This document shows positions 12,711 to 25,993 of a stretch of 64,000 bases of DNA, piece by piece. Position 1 is the first letter of the stretch. Each line of letters begins with the position of its first letter. The stretch covers positions 1,311,001 through 1,375,000 of the forward strand of contig NW_022145526.1 in the NCBI RefSeq assembly GCF_000002235.5. The letters are read 5' to 3'. Origin of the DNA: Strongylocentrotus purpuratus (taxonomy: Eukaryota; Echinodermata; Echinoidea; Camarodonta; Strongylocentrotidae). The notes below the pieces were generated by a model, which searched no databases, was not told the origin of the DNA, and saw only the letters and a program-made list of their open reading frames with translations. A program made the position numbers and the translations under genes.

Positions 12711-13082
12711 ATTCCTCTTTATGGACAAACAAGGTCACGCGCTGACTGAGAGGTAGATATTAGCTAATTACGATTGTATTCATGATTTCTGTCAAGAATT
12801 TTGCCAAACTTGCCTGTATATATGAATAAAATGGAAAGTTTAAGGCGGAAACAAACTTCGAATGACAGGAATTGACTAACGCCAAGTCGGTATTCTGAGG
12901 AGGACGATAGTCTAATGTCAAGACTATAACTTGAAAATATGGAGTACAACCTTTCCAAACACTTACACCCTTGTATTCGTTAATATGTTGATTGTTTAAG
13001 AGATATGCAATTAAGCTGTATCAATACACAGTAACCGTCCTTCAATGACAATTTTATAACCGAGTAAATAATTCCAGAGGCA

Positions 13083-13360
13083 GAGAGATGAGAAGCTGAT
13101 GCATGTAGAAGTGTGAAAGGTGATGGGTTCGGACCCCAGCACAAGTTGTATGTCCTCATGCACATGCAGTGCATTTTATCTAAATCGCTTCTCTCCACCC
13201 AGGTAATAAATATTGTTACCCGGTTTGATGCGAACTTTGTATGTGGTTGGTTTGGCACGCGTGCGCTTGTAAAATGACGCCTAGCCGGAATACTCCGCAG
13301 GGAGCGGTTAATGTGCAATATCATGTGTAAAATGGCAATTGAATGCAGGGATATAAATTA
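13083..13360 (+). mobile_element. tRNA-derived SINE
   Basis: B-box-like GGGTTCGGACCCC, then the body TTACCCGGTTTGATGCGAAC and AGCCGGAATACTCCGCAGGG, shared with the copies at 42790-43265 and 45195-45376. It ends just upstream of the gene B start. Confidence 0.65.
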
Positions 13361-13393
13361 TAATAAACACAATATTAAGTTCTTAGAAACTTT

Positions 13394-13400
13394 TATAAAG
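13394..13400 (+). promoter_or_regulatory. possible TATA box of gene B
   Basis: TATAAAG lies 56-62 bases before the initiator ATG, which would leave a 5' UTR of about 30 nt. The competing reading is that CCCGACAG (13434-13441) is an acceptor and the true promoter is further upstream. Mapping of 5' ends would decide. Confidence 0.3.
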
Positions 13401-13455
13401 CGATATGTGACTGTTATAATATGATTTTCGATTCCCGACAGGTAGGTGTATCATC

Positions 13456-13525
13456 ATGATGGTGATCTTTATGAAGACGTACGCACTGGTTGTCTTTATG
13501 TCCTTCTTGTACTCTGCCCAGAGCC
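13456..13525 (+). CDS. gene B exon 1: signal peptide
   Basis: Encodes Met-Met-Val-Ile... with hydrophobic core [13 protein letters not shown] and a likely cleavage near AQS. Leaves in phase 1 at GTAAGT. Two adjacent ATG codons (13456, 13459) are in frame; the first was chosen. Confidence 0.85.
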
Positions 13526-16500
13526 GTAAGTTAGCCATTTTCTTCTTTATTATTCGTTCATGCTAATTATTATTATCTCTTTATCTTAATACAAATATTT
13601 TATTATTTTATCATTTTTATTTACAATTTTACTATCATTATCAGAATTGTAGTTTAAGAAGAAGTAATGGTAATAGTAGTAATATTAGTAGTAGTACTGT
13701 TTTCATTATTATTATGATTATTATTGTTGTTATTGTTGTTGTTATCATTTAATATAACTTATATCATTTTCATGAATATTTTTGTTTGTATTAGTACTGT
13801 TATTATTATTATCATGATATTTATCAATTTCATTGTTAATATTATTATAATTAGTAATATCAATTATTATTAATATTATCATAATTAGGATTATTTTTTT
13901 TATTTATTGTTAATATTATCATTATAATGTCTTTATCAACATATTTTTCTTATTATTGTCATTGGAAACATTATTATTACATTTATTATTATTATGAGCA
14001 TTATTGTTATCGTGGAGCTAATCAAGACCTGAAATTTGTAATTCTGCATAACCAATGTCCTTTCCTCCATTGGTGCCTATGCTGGTTTTGTGCAAACATG
14101 CACGTGTGGCCAACGATAGAGACCGTGCAAAAAGGCAAAGAAAGCAGCCAGAGTGTCTGGTGAAATCTAGCCTTTAAACAAGGCCACATGCCTGATAGAC
14201 GCCGAGCGACTAAAAAGAGACTAATCGCGAAAACCTGAATGAACGCCAGTGCGAATTGTCCAGACCTGTGGCCTTTATCAATCTGGTTTGGATTTCTTAT
14301 GTTAACCCTTGTTTCCGACTGGAACTCGCTTCAGAAAACGTAGTGTCCAATCAGCGAACGTATCCTCGCACGACGTCAGCATATAGTATCCATCACACAC
14401 ACACACAGTAAACTCTACGTAGTGCGAACATGGACCTACATGCCTACTATAAGTACGTGCTAAGACCACTGACCTCTACATGGAACGAATCACGAACGAA
14501 GCCAACTGGGAGATCGCCGTTCTGATTGGTCAATAAATCCAAAGTAGGCGTATTGGCATGCTAATATGTATCTATGAATAATTCATGCGGAGCAGTGAAA
14601 CCCACTTTGCAAAAGGCCTCGTGACATTCGTCACTCGGTCGCGCGTTCACCCGGGGTATCTAGACTCATCTCAGCCGCTTAGCCAGAGTCACGAGGCCTT
14701 GTCAAAAGGCTAGGTAAAATCATGCTTGCATATGCATACCCTGATGGAGAGATTCGTTGAATTAAATTGGTTTATCAAAAACAACATGACATGCAGATTA
14801 AGCCTGATATTTTGTTTGTTCTACAAAATAATCGAAAAATTATATTATAATAATATAGTACTATTATGATGATAATTAACATTAAACAACAAACTTAAAC
14901 ATCATTTGAGATTTCTAAATGTAGGAAAGATGTGGAAAAGCAGCTCATCAAAGAAGCTTAGGCAATGTGACGGATTTATGTACACAAATTAAGAATATGA
15001 ACAACATTTCGATTGCATATTTATTGGCATTGTCGTGGAGAAAGTACACAACAATGTGTTAATGATTATCATTTTAGGAATTTAGAATTTGGAGTCAGAT
15101 AAATTTACAGCTGACGTGATTATATAGACTTTCAAGAATCAACGTGAGTGCAACTTCAATATCCAAATGTACATCAAATATTAACCATGTTTGAATAAAT
15201 TTACTGTTGGCAAGTTTCAAAGAGTTTTGACCTTGCTATGGATATACTCGTACCATCATTTTGCTTTCGTATTCTCTGTTGCAGAAGGCTTCTTATGTTT
15301 TTTCTTCAATCGCAGTAAAAATAGAAAATTCATACGACGATTTTTTTTTTTAATATATTTTATTCTATCATTTAGTGGAATGTACGAATCCATGTATTAA
15401 TGGAGGCGTCTGTGATTCATTTAACAACGGATCTATTTGCTCATGCCCAGACGAGTTCAGCGGCGCAAGATGTGAATCTCGTAAGTTGGAATATGACTTT
15501 CTCTATACCCTGTATTGAGTATTGTTTTGTTATTCGTAGTGAGCATTAGATAATCTCACACTGGGCATTTCCCTCTGCCCTTGCAACTTTATATTGTTTG
15601 TTGCGTATATTTGAGGAATTTTGAAGTGGTATATATAATTATATTCAATTCATTGACATGATTGATGCATTTTGGGTTATTCATTTATGTAAAGATTTGT
15701 TTTTGCATGTACTTGTGTTTTGAAAATAATTCCGAATTGTGCCGGATTTAATTTCAATAAATACATTTTGATTTGCATTTGTATCGTAAGACATATCCAG
15801 CAGGTTGTGTGTGTGTGGGGGGGAGGGGGGGGGGGTTAACAATTGCAAAATGTATTTTCAATACCAAAGTCTAGTTGGGAAGATATAAGGATATAAACAA
15901 TTAGCTTTTCTGTGGTCGAGGGGGATAAGTATTTGTGGATTTAAAAAAAAATTACATAATTAATACCTGACAAATTAGAAACAGCTGGGATGTGAACTGA
16001 CATTGACATTGTCGAATCAAATTAAACTCCAATTTTGTACAGGATTAAGATGGACGAATACATCTTCAATCTAAGTAGAAGGAAGGTTTAACTAAACTCA
16101 GTGTGTATTATAGCTCCCCGATTCCCTATATAAAGGTTGAGTGTGTGTGTGTGCTTATGTGAGTGCGGGCGCGCTTATGTTAGTTTACATGTTCTTGTTC
16201 GTATATCAATACAAACAGAAATAATATATAGATTACTTCCATAATTGTTTGTGTTTTCCAAGGGTCCCCGTATGCGCCACTTATTTTTCTGTGCGACTCG
16301 AGAGGGAATTTCATTTTCGAGAGCACCGCTGACGAGCTCGACTTCCATTCGCTTCCATTGCCTAACTTACGGCAGCCGGTGGCCGTCGGATATGACTTTG
16401 ACGACGATGTCGTAATTTGGGTGAATGCTGAAGACGGGTCTCTAAATCGCGCTCAACGCAATGGATTGGGTTATGAGATATTGAATGCCGGTCATGGTAA

Positions 16501-19500
16501 GTGTGTTTGCTTTTCAATTACACACATTAAATTGGTGGAGGGAACACAATATTACAGGGCACTAGTAGATTGTTTTACAAAGGGAATTATTTAACATTTG
16601 GGTTGTTGTATGTATTCATAGTAAATTTTTCTACCAGACGTTTTGATGATGGTGATGATGGTGGTGGTATTAATACTATTATACTACCAATTCTACTATG
16701 TTTTCATATTAAATACTCATTATTATGTTATTATATTTGTGTAATCATTTTTTTCATTTGGACGCCTGAATCAACAAGCTAAAATAAGATTTGTTACAGA
16801 TGCTCCCTTTTTTGCTACTCATTTTCACAATATGTTTACATTAATTTACATAATGCTCATGATTTAATATAGTTAGAAATGTCTGTACTATATCACTTGT
16901 ATATATGTCTTTGTTTTAAATTGAAATAAAATCTTTATACTTGAATTGAACAACTAATACTACTACCTTTAGTAATAAAGCTACTACAAATGATAACAAT
17001 AACAGTTCATGGAATTTCCTATCTCCGGGTACCCATTTGCCTCCTTACCTAGCTTGAGAAGTACAAATGTAGCCTGCAATGCTTTGCAAAATTAAAATTA
17101 TTTCGAGAGATATTCCAATCATCTGGTTGACACTAAACCATAATGTCTCTGCAAGTGGCATACTCAATTCAATCGGATCCTCGCGTCGGGTTTGGTTGCC
17201 GGCTTACACAAACTGTCATGAATCAACATGTTGGGTCTAGATTACCTTAAACTTTCTGAAAAACCTACAGCAAAGCTACGAAAACTAGCATTTTGATCCG
17301 ACACTTTTCATTTATCTCTTATATATTCTGTTTACGATATAAATAATCAGTAGAATCATTAATATACTACCAAAATGACACATCATCGTTTCATGGGTTT
17401 GTTTCCACACCATACATGTAGAAGGGTTTGCCTTATCTCAAGGACCATAGGTTTTTCACCACAAAAGTCCCTGTAACCCAACGACGTGACGCATCGACCT
17501 TTCGTGTTAACCCGACAACTTGACCCGACGTATAGATCCGATAAAACGAAGAAAGCCATTGTGAGTTAGGAAAATACATATATGCGTTTCTTACCTATAT
17601 TTTTTTCAACATAGATGTTATCGATCTGGCAATTCACGTTCCATCGAAAAAGATCGCCTGGATCAATGTGCATAGAAATTTATCAGGGTTGTTTGACTAC
17701 TCGTCTGGTCTTCAAGGCAACACTTTTGCCGGTAACAACTTTTCTACAGTAGCGGCTCATCCAAATGGGTAATTAAAAATCATGTTTAGATTATGTGTGA
17801 TGTATTATAATTAAGTTGCATGTATTTACGAAGAATCTTCATCAGCCTTCGAGCAAGAAACTTTGCGACGGTCCAAAATTGCTTCTTGAAGGAATGGAGA
17901 AGAAGACATGAAGAGGGGAAGAAGAAGGTAACGAAGAAAACGGCGACGAAGCAGAATATGAAGAAAACAAACAATCACTTTAAAACAACAAAATATCGAA
18001 AATTAACAAGTGAGATCTAATCAAATACAGGAACTGATTGTATCATATTTCATTGCTACGAAGTTTTTTATGTGTGTATGACACCACAGTCGGGATGATT
18101 AAGCTTGCGATCATTGACCTAACCAAAAGAGCCTTTAAAATTCAAGATCAAAATTGGATGCACAAGAGAATGGCACGAATATGCAAAATTACACACCAGT
18201 TACCGGACATATAATAGCTATTCATGTAGAATGTTATCAAAATGTTCCAGTACAAATTCATTTATCTACACAGGAACTTCTATGTGATCGACAAGACACC
18301 GTCAAATTCAGATTTCCACATTCTAAACAACAGTTTTTACCCCATAGCGACAAAGGTTACGGCTCGGCTTACTTCGGCGAGGAGTCTTGCACTCGACAGG
18401 GAAGGTAAGGATGTGCTGTACAGTGTGTCCCAGAAAGAAAAAAATGCCGGACTTCATGGCAAAGGTTATACAAAACAAAAAAGCTCTCCATTCATGAATA
18501 TCTGATAAAGGACATTTTCTATTATGATAGAAATTTCAGCCTTGGAATCTTGTCTTAATTCAATTCATTTATTTCAAAGCCATTAAAATATAAACAAATG
18601 CATATGACATTGAAATCTGCAAAAAGAATTTTAGGTCGGTACAAAAAACAATGAATCGTTTTGTTAGGGCACCAACCTTTTAAGAATAATTGACTATATT
18701 ACAACATAATAGTTTTTCTGGGACATACTGTATATTCGTTTTCTCATTCGGGGATATGATATCTCAATTTGATGTAGCTTCTTTACCTTGTTTAAATAAT
18801 TAACTTTATTTTAATTTCAGGAAGACTTTTTGTTTGTCTGTTTATTTTATATATTTTAGAGAGTACACTTAACCCTCCAGAGTTACCATTCGTTTCTAGA
18901 ATCCAAGAGTATTATGTTAATTAATGGTTAATCTTAGATTGATGAATTTGTTTTCCAGTACCCCTGCATGATGTTTTAAAGCTTTACATGATTTTCTCGA
19001 ACATCATTGTGCAGTATAGTAGGAGATATGTATGCCTGGGATCTCTTGGATTATTGAGTTCTAAAAAAAAAAATCAAAGAAATCACGCACGCATCAACAT
19101 ACATCAATTCGGCTGTGATCGCAAGTCCTGTAATTTTAATTTATAAACTAAATGATATTATCACGAAAAGCTTCTCTTTTTTTTTGGGGGGGGGGGGGGG
19201 GGGGTAAGCACGTCTCAGAGATGAGAGACAGTATTACTTTTGCTTGTCTGAAATTTAGGAGACCTATGCCTTCACAAAATCAGTTACTTTATTTTTGTTC
19301 GTCTCGAGAAACCTCAGTACATCAATGTCTTATATATATTTGTTTTTAAATTTTCATTCTTTTACCTAATTTGAAAACGTCACATGCAGGAACGCGCCTT
19401 TTCATCATTGATGACCAAAAGGAAACGATCGAGTCCTTTGGTCCACTTGGAGGGGACCAGGTGACCATTTTCAGAAAGGAACGCACGTTGCCAGTTGATA

Positions 19501-22500
19501 TCGCCTGGTACAGGGGAATACCCCTGTGGACAGATTCCGCTACAAGAGGTGTTACCCTTCTCCACGGTCGCATGGGTGTTTCGCCTGCTTCGGCCAACAT
19601 TCTTAATTTTGAAAACCCCACAGGAATTCATGTTTATCATGGTAATATAGATGACAATTCTGAGCCAGTCTCCCTTTTCCAAATCATGACAAATTTGAAT
19701 TTTGATAAACCATTTATATAAAAATCAATAATTATGAATATACAATATTCTGAAAATAGTATAAATTCTTCAAAGTTCATAAAAGATGTTGTGAAATGTT
19801 ATGCACGCAATATGATGCAAATCATATAACCTGGGCAAAGGCATGAGGAAATCAAGTTTTAGGGAATCAAAAGGAAAATTAATTGGATTAAACCATATAG
19901 AGGATGACATGACGTCACAAACTGAAACCATCTTGGCAATTTGTGTTGTGATTCTCATTGTTCCATAGTTTTACATACTTTTTCAAAAATTCATAACTTT
20001 CTTATTAGTTATCAGATTTTGCTCAAACTTGTTTTGATTGGTTTGTCTGATTTTTCTGCTTTTATTGCAAGTAAGTTATTCTTCGAGTGGATTTGTCCTC
20101 CAAGGTAAAGTCAAAGATTTGGTTACTAAAATTACTCCCCTACTATAGAATATTGACAACTGCACTTTCCTTCTAAAATGTATAGAAAGATGTTTTGGAA
20201 GTTGGGCTTCAGTTATTTGATGTTCTTCTTTACGAAAACGTTTTACTTTTTCATCCCCGTCGCAATTATAAATGTTTGAACTCTTATTTGCTCTATTTCT
20301 TAGGCCAATCTTACTCAAAGAGACCCGAAGAGAGGTGTCTTACAGATGAAGTTACATGCGGAGATCTTTGCATCCCTTCTGCATGGCAATGTGATGGCCT
20401 CGTTGACTGCCTCGATCAGTCGGATGAAATGAACTGCGATCCAGCCGAAGACTCCGGTATGTTTGTTCAATAAAACAATTCTTTCATTATAAAAATAACA
20501 AAACAATAATAATAATGATAATAATAACAACGATGATGATAATAATAATAATGACGATAATAACAATACTTACAATATTGCTAAAATAAACAAAACAACA
20601 ACAGCAAAAGTAATGATAATAACAATGAAAATAATAACGATGATAATAACATTAATAATAATAATGATGATGATAATGATGACTTACTGATGAATTATTG
20701 AGCGCACTTGTCCAAATGCCCCGACGCTCCTGGCGCTCCAACATTATTACCACGGTCATAGCTGGCGGCCATACTGTTGTTTTCATGTTTATCGGGTATC
20801 TTTTTACAATTGGGGTAGAGAGTGGCAAATGTGGATAAGTATCTTGCCAAGGAAGTTAGTGCCGGGCTGATATTTGAGCCCCCAACCCTTAGATTGAGGG
20901 TCAAGTAAATGAACCACTATACCCTCATACCTCCACAGACGACGTTCCAAAGTTTACTTTAAGTTAAACGCTCCGGAGAGACGTCACTGTTCTGATTGCA
21001 ATACCAATTATCCTATCAACCATAAGCAGGGTCTTATATTATGCAATCATATTTTGACCAATGTTTAATAATATATCCAATAAGTCAATTTGCACTGTAT
21101 TTGAGGTCCATCATGTGAAATATTTTACTGTGTAGCCTCCGCACCAGCACTAAAGAACTCACACGCGGTATCGTATCCCTAATCAATAATTGTATGATGC
21201 CATCACCAAACTTCTTCCCTTGCATTCATATTTCGGTCAATTCCAAGCGTAACGGAATGACATTACTAACGAATTCGTTGAAAAGAATATTACAGATATA
21301 TCAATAAAAGGCTACAAATTGATTATATAATATATTAAATAATATATGGCATTTCCACAGCAGGAGAGTTTGCTATCAGCCATTCATCAAATTGATAACA
21401 TTTTGATAGCTCTCTTATGGAATGACGAAAAAGTTACCTTTTATAATTATCATTCCGAAACAAGCCCTTGTAAAAAAAAAATGATAGGAAACCCAATTGT
21501 TGTGAAAGGACTTCTTCATAATGCTAAATACACTACTCATTGCAGATGGAGTATTGAAAATTGTAAAAATGAAAAATTAGATGTCATTCTGTAACGCTCG
21601 GAACTTACCTTTCATGCGTAACCATTACCATTTTACACATTCTCGGCAGGTTCTCTGATGTTTTTGACAGACCTTAGTGGAGGGGCAATTTATGTTGCAC
21701 ACACGAACAATCTGAATTTTAGGCAGCTCCCGTTTCTCTTTGTACAAAAGCCAGTAGCAGTGGGGTATGACGTCATAGCAAAGGAAGTGTATTGGACAGA
21801 CGTGGAAAGAAAGACGTTAAGTGCTGCTCAAATCGATGGGTCTAATCAAAGAATAGTCGTTCACGGGCTTGGAGGTTTGTGTTTCTAACGTTTAAGCAAT
21901 ATATCGGTTATATAGGGTATTACAAAGTTTTGGTATGGGGTCATGAATTTGGTTAAAATGAACATATTAGAAGCATATGCTATTGTAAAATATTAAATGA
22001 TCGTTGTCGCGGTTGAAATCGAGTCTAAAATGATGAAATTGTAAACAATAAATTCTTTATGTTGCAGAGCGCCCTCTCAAGACGGATATTTCTTTAGCTT
22101 CAAAACATTTAGTTTTACTGCAATCGACCGATTTGCTTTTCCCGTGAGGAAATTATATATCAGAACTGCATATTCTGAGATTTTCAAAGTACTTATAATA
22201 CATCCACAGGGGCATCCAAATATATCAATATTTCAAAGAATTACTATCAACCCAATAGTCAAAAACTCCCAAAAATGTGCATTACTTTTAAAGGGCTAAA
22301 GTACTCACTCCACCGCAAGTTGTGTGAATTACATCTACAAAATGATTGCCAGAACCCACGCCCCTTCCCGAAAAGCCCCAGCATATAATCTTTATAAGTA
22401 CTTATCTATAAAGATATGTGTGTGCGTGTGCATATGTGTGCGTGTGTGTCTGTGCGTGTGGTGTTTTTATAATAGCATTCTTCTACAAATGCTCCTACTT

Positions 22501-25500
22501 GAACAAAAACAAAAATAAATAATCATGGTAGATATTGGATTTTTTCATTTTTTCATTTATTATTATTATATATATATTTTTTTTTTTTCCTTCCAATTTA
22601 ACGCAGTTCCTGACGGTCTTTTTGTGGATAGCGACAACGAAACTATTTTCTGGACAGATACGGACTTCAAAACCATCGAATCCATCCAGTTTGACGGATC
22701 GAACCAGCGAGTACTGATAAACGATGTAGATATGCCGAGGGCAATTATAATTGTTCCAGAAAACAGGTTTGACATCGTCTAATATTTCCGCTTTTTCTAT
22801 GTTGAAAAGTATTTGATCAATACCACTTTATGAACGATATGAAAAACAGAGAAATGTCTTGGAGGAAAAGAGAGCCGGGGGGGGGGCAGGGGCAAAAAAA
22901 GAGAAGCGGAAGCCTTTTTTTGCTGGTATTTACCGTCCTTTAATTTCATGGATCATTGCAATCTCTGTTCGTATGGGGAATTAAAAATGGCTAAATGAGT
23001 AAGATTCAGGCGAAGTAGTGTACTTTTTCCATTTGTCCCATCACACACAAAGTGGCAAAAATGTCAATTTTTAAAAAATGAATTACTTAGGAGGAAGACT
23101 TTTCTCTTTAGCGGACCTGTTTAATAATATTATTTTGTTTTCACCAATTTCAGCATTTTCAGCAATAACGGGAGGCTTATTGACCGTGCATCATAATCAA
23201 CTGACTGAATTGCCAAATTGAGATTGACATATAATTATTATAAGTATTATAATATTTAAAAAGTCTTAACTTTCTTATTAATTGGTCCAATTTATCTCAA
23301 GTCTTTCACATTGAGTTACTTTGAGTTTATCTGCGTTCATACCATGACTTCATTACAAAGGCTGGATTACCTTTCAATACAGGAAGCTCTATTGGACGGA
23401 CTGGGGGAGTACACCCAAGATTGAGATGTCTAATCGGGATGGTTCTGGACGTCAGATGATTCTGGATACAGACATCGGATGGCCAAACGGTATCACTTAC
23501 GATATGCAAGGTAGTCTAAAACTCGTTGACACGGTTTAATTACCATAACTGATTGTTAGTGGTAGTACCGAAATCTTAAATAACCCTTAGCTGAACATAT
23601 AACAAGAATTGCGATCCCACAATTGTGTCGTGTTTTTTCATTATTGATTAGTGACGAAAAGATACCTTCCAAATGACAAGCATAGCAATAAAAATCCAAA
23701 TTTTAAAATATGTATATGTATATATACAGCAGGTTGACTATCATGAGTAAGATTCTCAAATGCTTAAATTGCCACGCACTAAACAATGAGGGCATTGTAA
23801 TCACTTGGCGTGAATCGCCGTTTTCAAAAATCTGCCTTTACTCGGTTTTGAAATATTGCCTGACTAGTTTCTTTGCTTGGCTTTATGAAATCATTTATAA
23901 ATCCTGAAATATAGTCTCCACGTGCAGGTTATATTATCCCTCCGTATATGGGATTTAAATAAAAATGATTGAGACGATTTTTTTTTTTTTTTTTAGGTAT
24001 TATATAAATTTGTAATATCCTCTCAGAACTTTATTGATCGATTGATTGTGTCACAAGGTTTTATCAAATACATGCTTAAGAAGGTATGAATTGTATGAAG
24101 AATAACATCGTAGTGTCACAATCGTTTTAGGAAAAGAGGTAGAGAAATATTATTCCAACTTCATAGGCAACGGCCGGTGCATGTTCCCTCTTTTCTTTGA
24201 ATTAGGGAATCGGTTGATTTGGTGTGATGCTCGTCTCGACAAGATTGAATCCTGCGACCTTGATGGTGGTGGGAGGAAGATTCTCCTTGATAGAACCCAC
24301 GGTACCTTTCATCCGTTTGGTGTGATAGTGTACAAGGGTACGGTGATCTGGAGCGATTGGGTGCTAAAGGGGGTAGGGATAGAGGAGCCTGACAATCAAA
24401 CATGGCCTGGTCTGTACTCATCTGCCAGCATCATTGCTCAACCCTCCGGCATCCACGTCGTAGGTGAGAATATCATTCAATTAAGAAAACTACATGAACA
24501 AAGATTGACTTTGGAAAATGAGAAGAAGGAGGAGAAGAAGAAAAAGAAGAAGAATGGGAAGAAAGAAGCCCCTTCACCTTTCACTTGAAACACCAAGCAT
24601 TTGTGATTGACTTTTATTTTGATTTATTTAATTGCCAGGCAAATTGTTAAAAGGTATATAAAAGAAATGTTATGAGAAATACAAAACACAAATCGTGCCT
24701 GGGCGTAGAACGAAACTGGTTCCTGCATGCAAATATGTCGTATGTTGACCCAAAACAAAATACTGGCATTTATTTTTCAGTTGACTCATGTTCTGCTGAG
24801 CCTTGCACTTACGGAACATGTCATCCGTTAAGTGTATCTGATTATGAGTGCGATTGTTTGACTGGATTCACTGGTAAAGACTGCGACACGGGTAATAAAC
24901 ATGTTAACAATCTTTCCATCAAGTTACAAGTACCATTATTATCAAAGAGGAAGCGAAAGAATAAGGTGATGAAGAAGATAACGAAGAAGATGATGAAGAA
25001 GAAGAAGGAGAAGAAAAGGAGACGAAAAAGATGATGAAGGAGAAGAAGTTGAAGAAGAAGAAGAAGAGGAAGAAGGGAAAGAAGAAGAAAGAAAAGAAGA
25101 AGAAAAAGAAGAAGGATATAAAAAAGCAAATTCAATTCACTGTTGTATGTGTGTGGGTATGACGTAAAAAACAGTAACCTAACCATAGCCCAAATCTATA
25201 CTTCATGAAATAATTTTGTTAATTTATTTATTTTCTTATTTCGTTATAAACTTAATTGTGTATGTATGTGTTTGATATCATTTACACAGAATCTGCCTGT
25301 TATTTTTTGTTTAAGTCGGTTAAAAACTGAATACGTTTCCTGCAATTCAATTGAAAAAATTAGGTGGGTGAATGAATGAATAATATATTATAAAGATCCT
25401 GATATACGTTACATGATTGATAGCAACAATACATTATTGTATTAACTTTCACATGAAATACTAAGCATATAAGTACTTTGATATGTCAATTGCCAGGCGA

Positions 25501-25953
25501 ATTATTAAAAGGTATATAGATCATATGATATAAGAAATACAACAGACTATGTATGCATGCAAATATGTCGTATTTTGACTCAAAACAAAAATCTGTCCAT
25601 TATCTTTCAGTTGACTCATGTTCTGCTGAGCCTTGCATTTACGGAACATGCCATCCGTTAAGTGTATCTGATTATGAGTGTGATTGTGTGACTGGAGTCA
25701 CGGGTAAAGACTGCGACACGGGTAATTAAACATGTTAACAATCTTTCCATCAAGTTACAAGTACGACTATTATCAAAGACGAAGCAGAAGGAGAAGAAGA
25801 TGACGAAAAAAGAAGAAGAAGACGAAGAAGAAGGTGATGAAGAAGATGATGAATAAAGACAAGAAGGAGAAAATAAAGATGAGGAAGAAAGGCCTATTCA
25901 CTGCTTTTTGTAGATATACAGTCAGAGTGTAAAGTAGGGTAAAGTCAAGTGCA

Positions 25954-25993
<40 letters not shown>

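Noticed and set aside
19346..19682. Two minus-strand open frames opposite gene B exon 6
   Set aside because: Shadows of a conserved plus-strand exon with proper splice sites and propeller motifs.
24161..24421. Minus-strand frame opposite gene B exon 11
   Set aside because: Plus-strand exon is clearly YWTD-type and joins in phase; the reverse frame has no homology.
24842..25186. Leu/Phe-rich minus-strand frame resembling a membrane protein
   Set aside because: Arises from the GAA-rich tract after the EGF exon.
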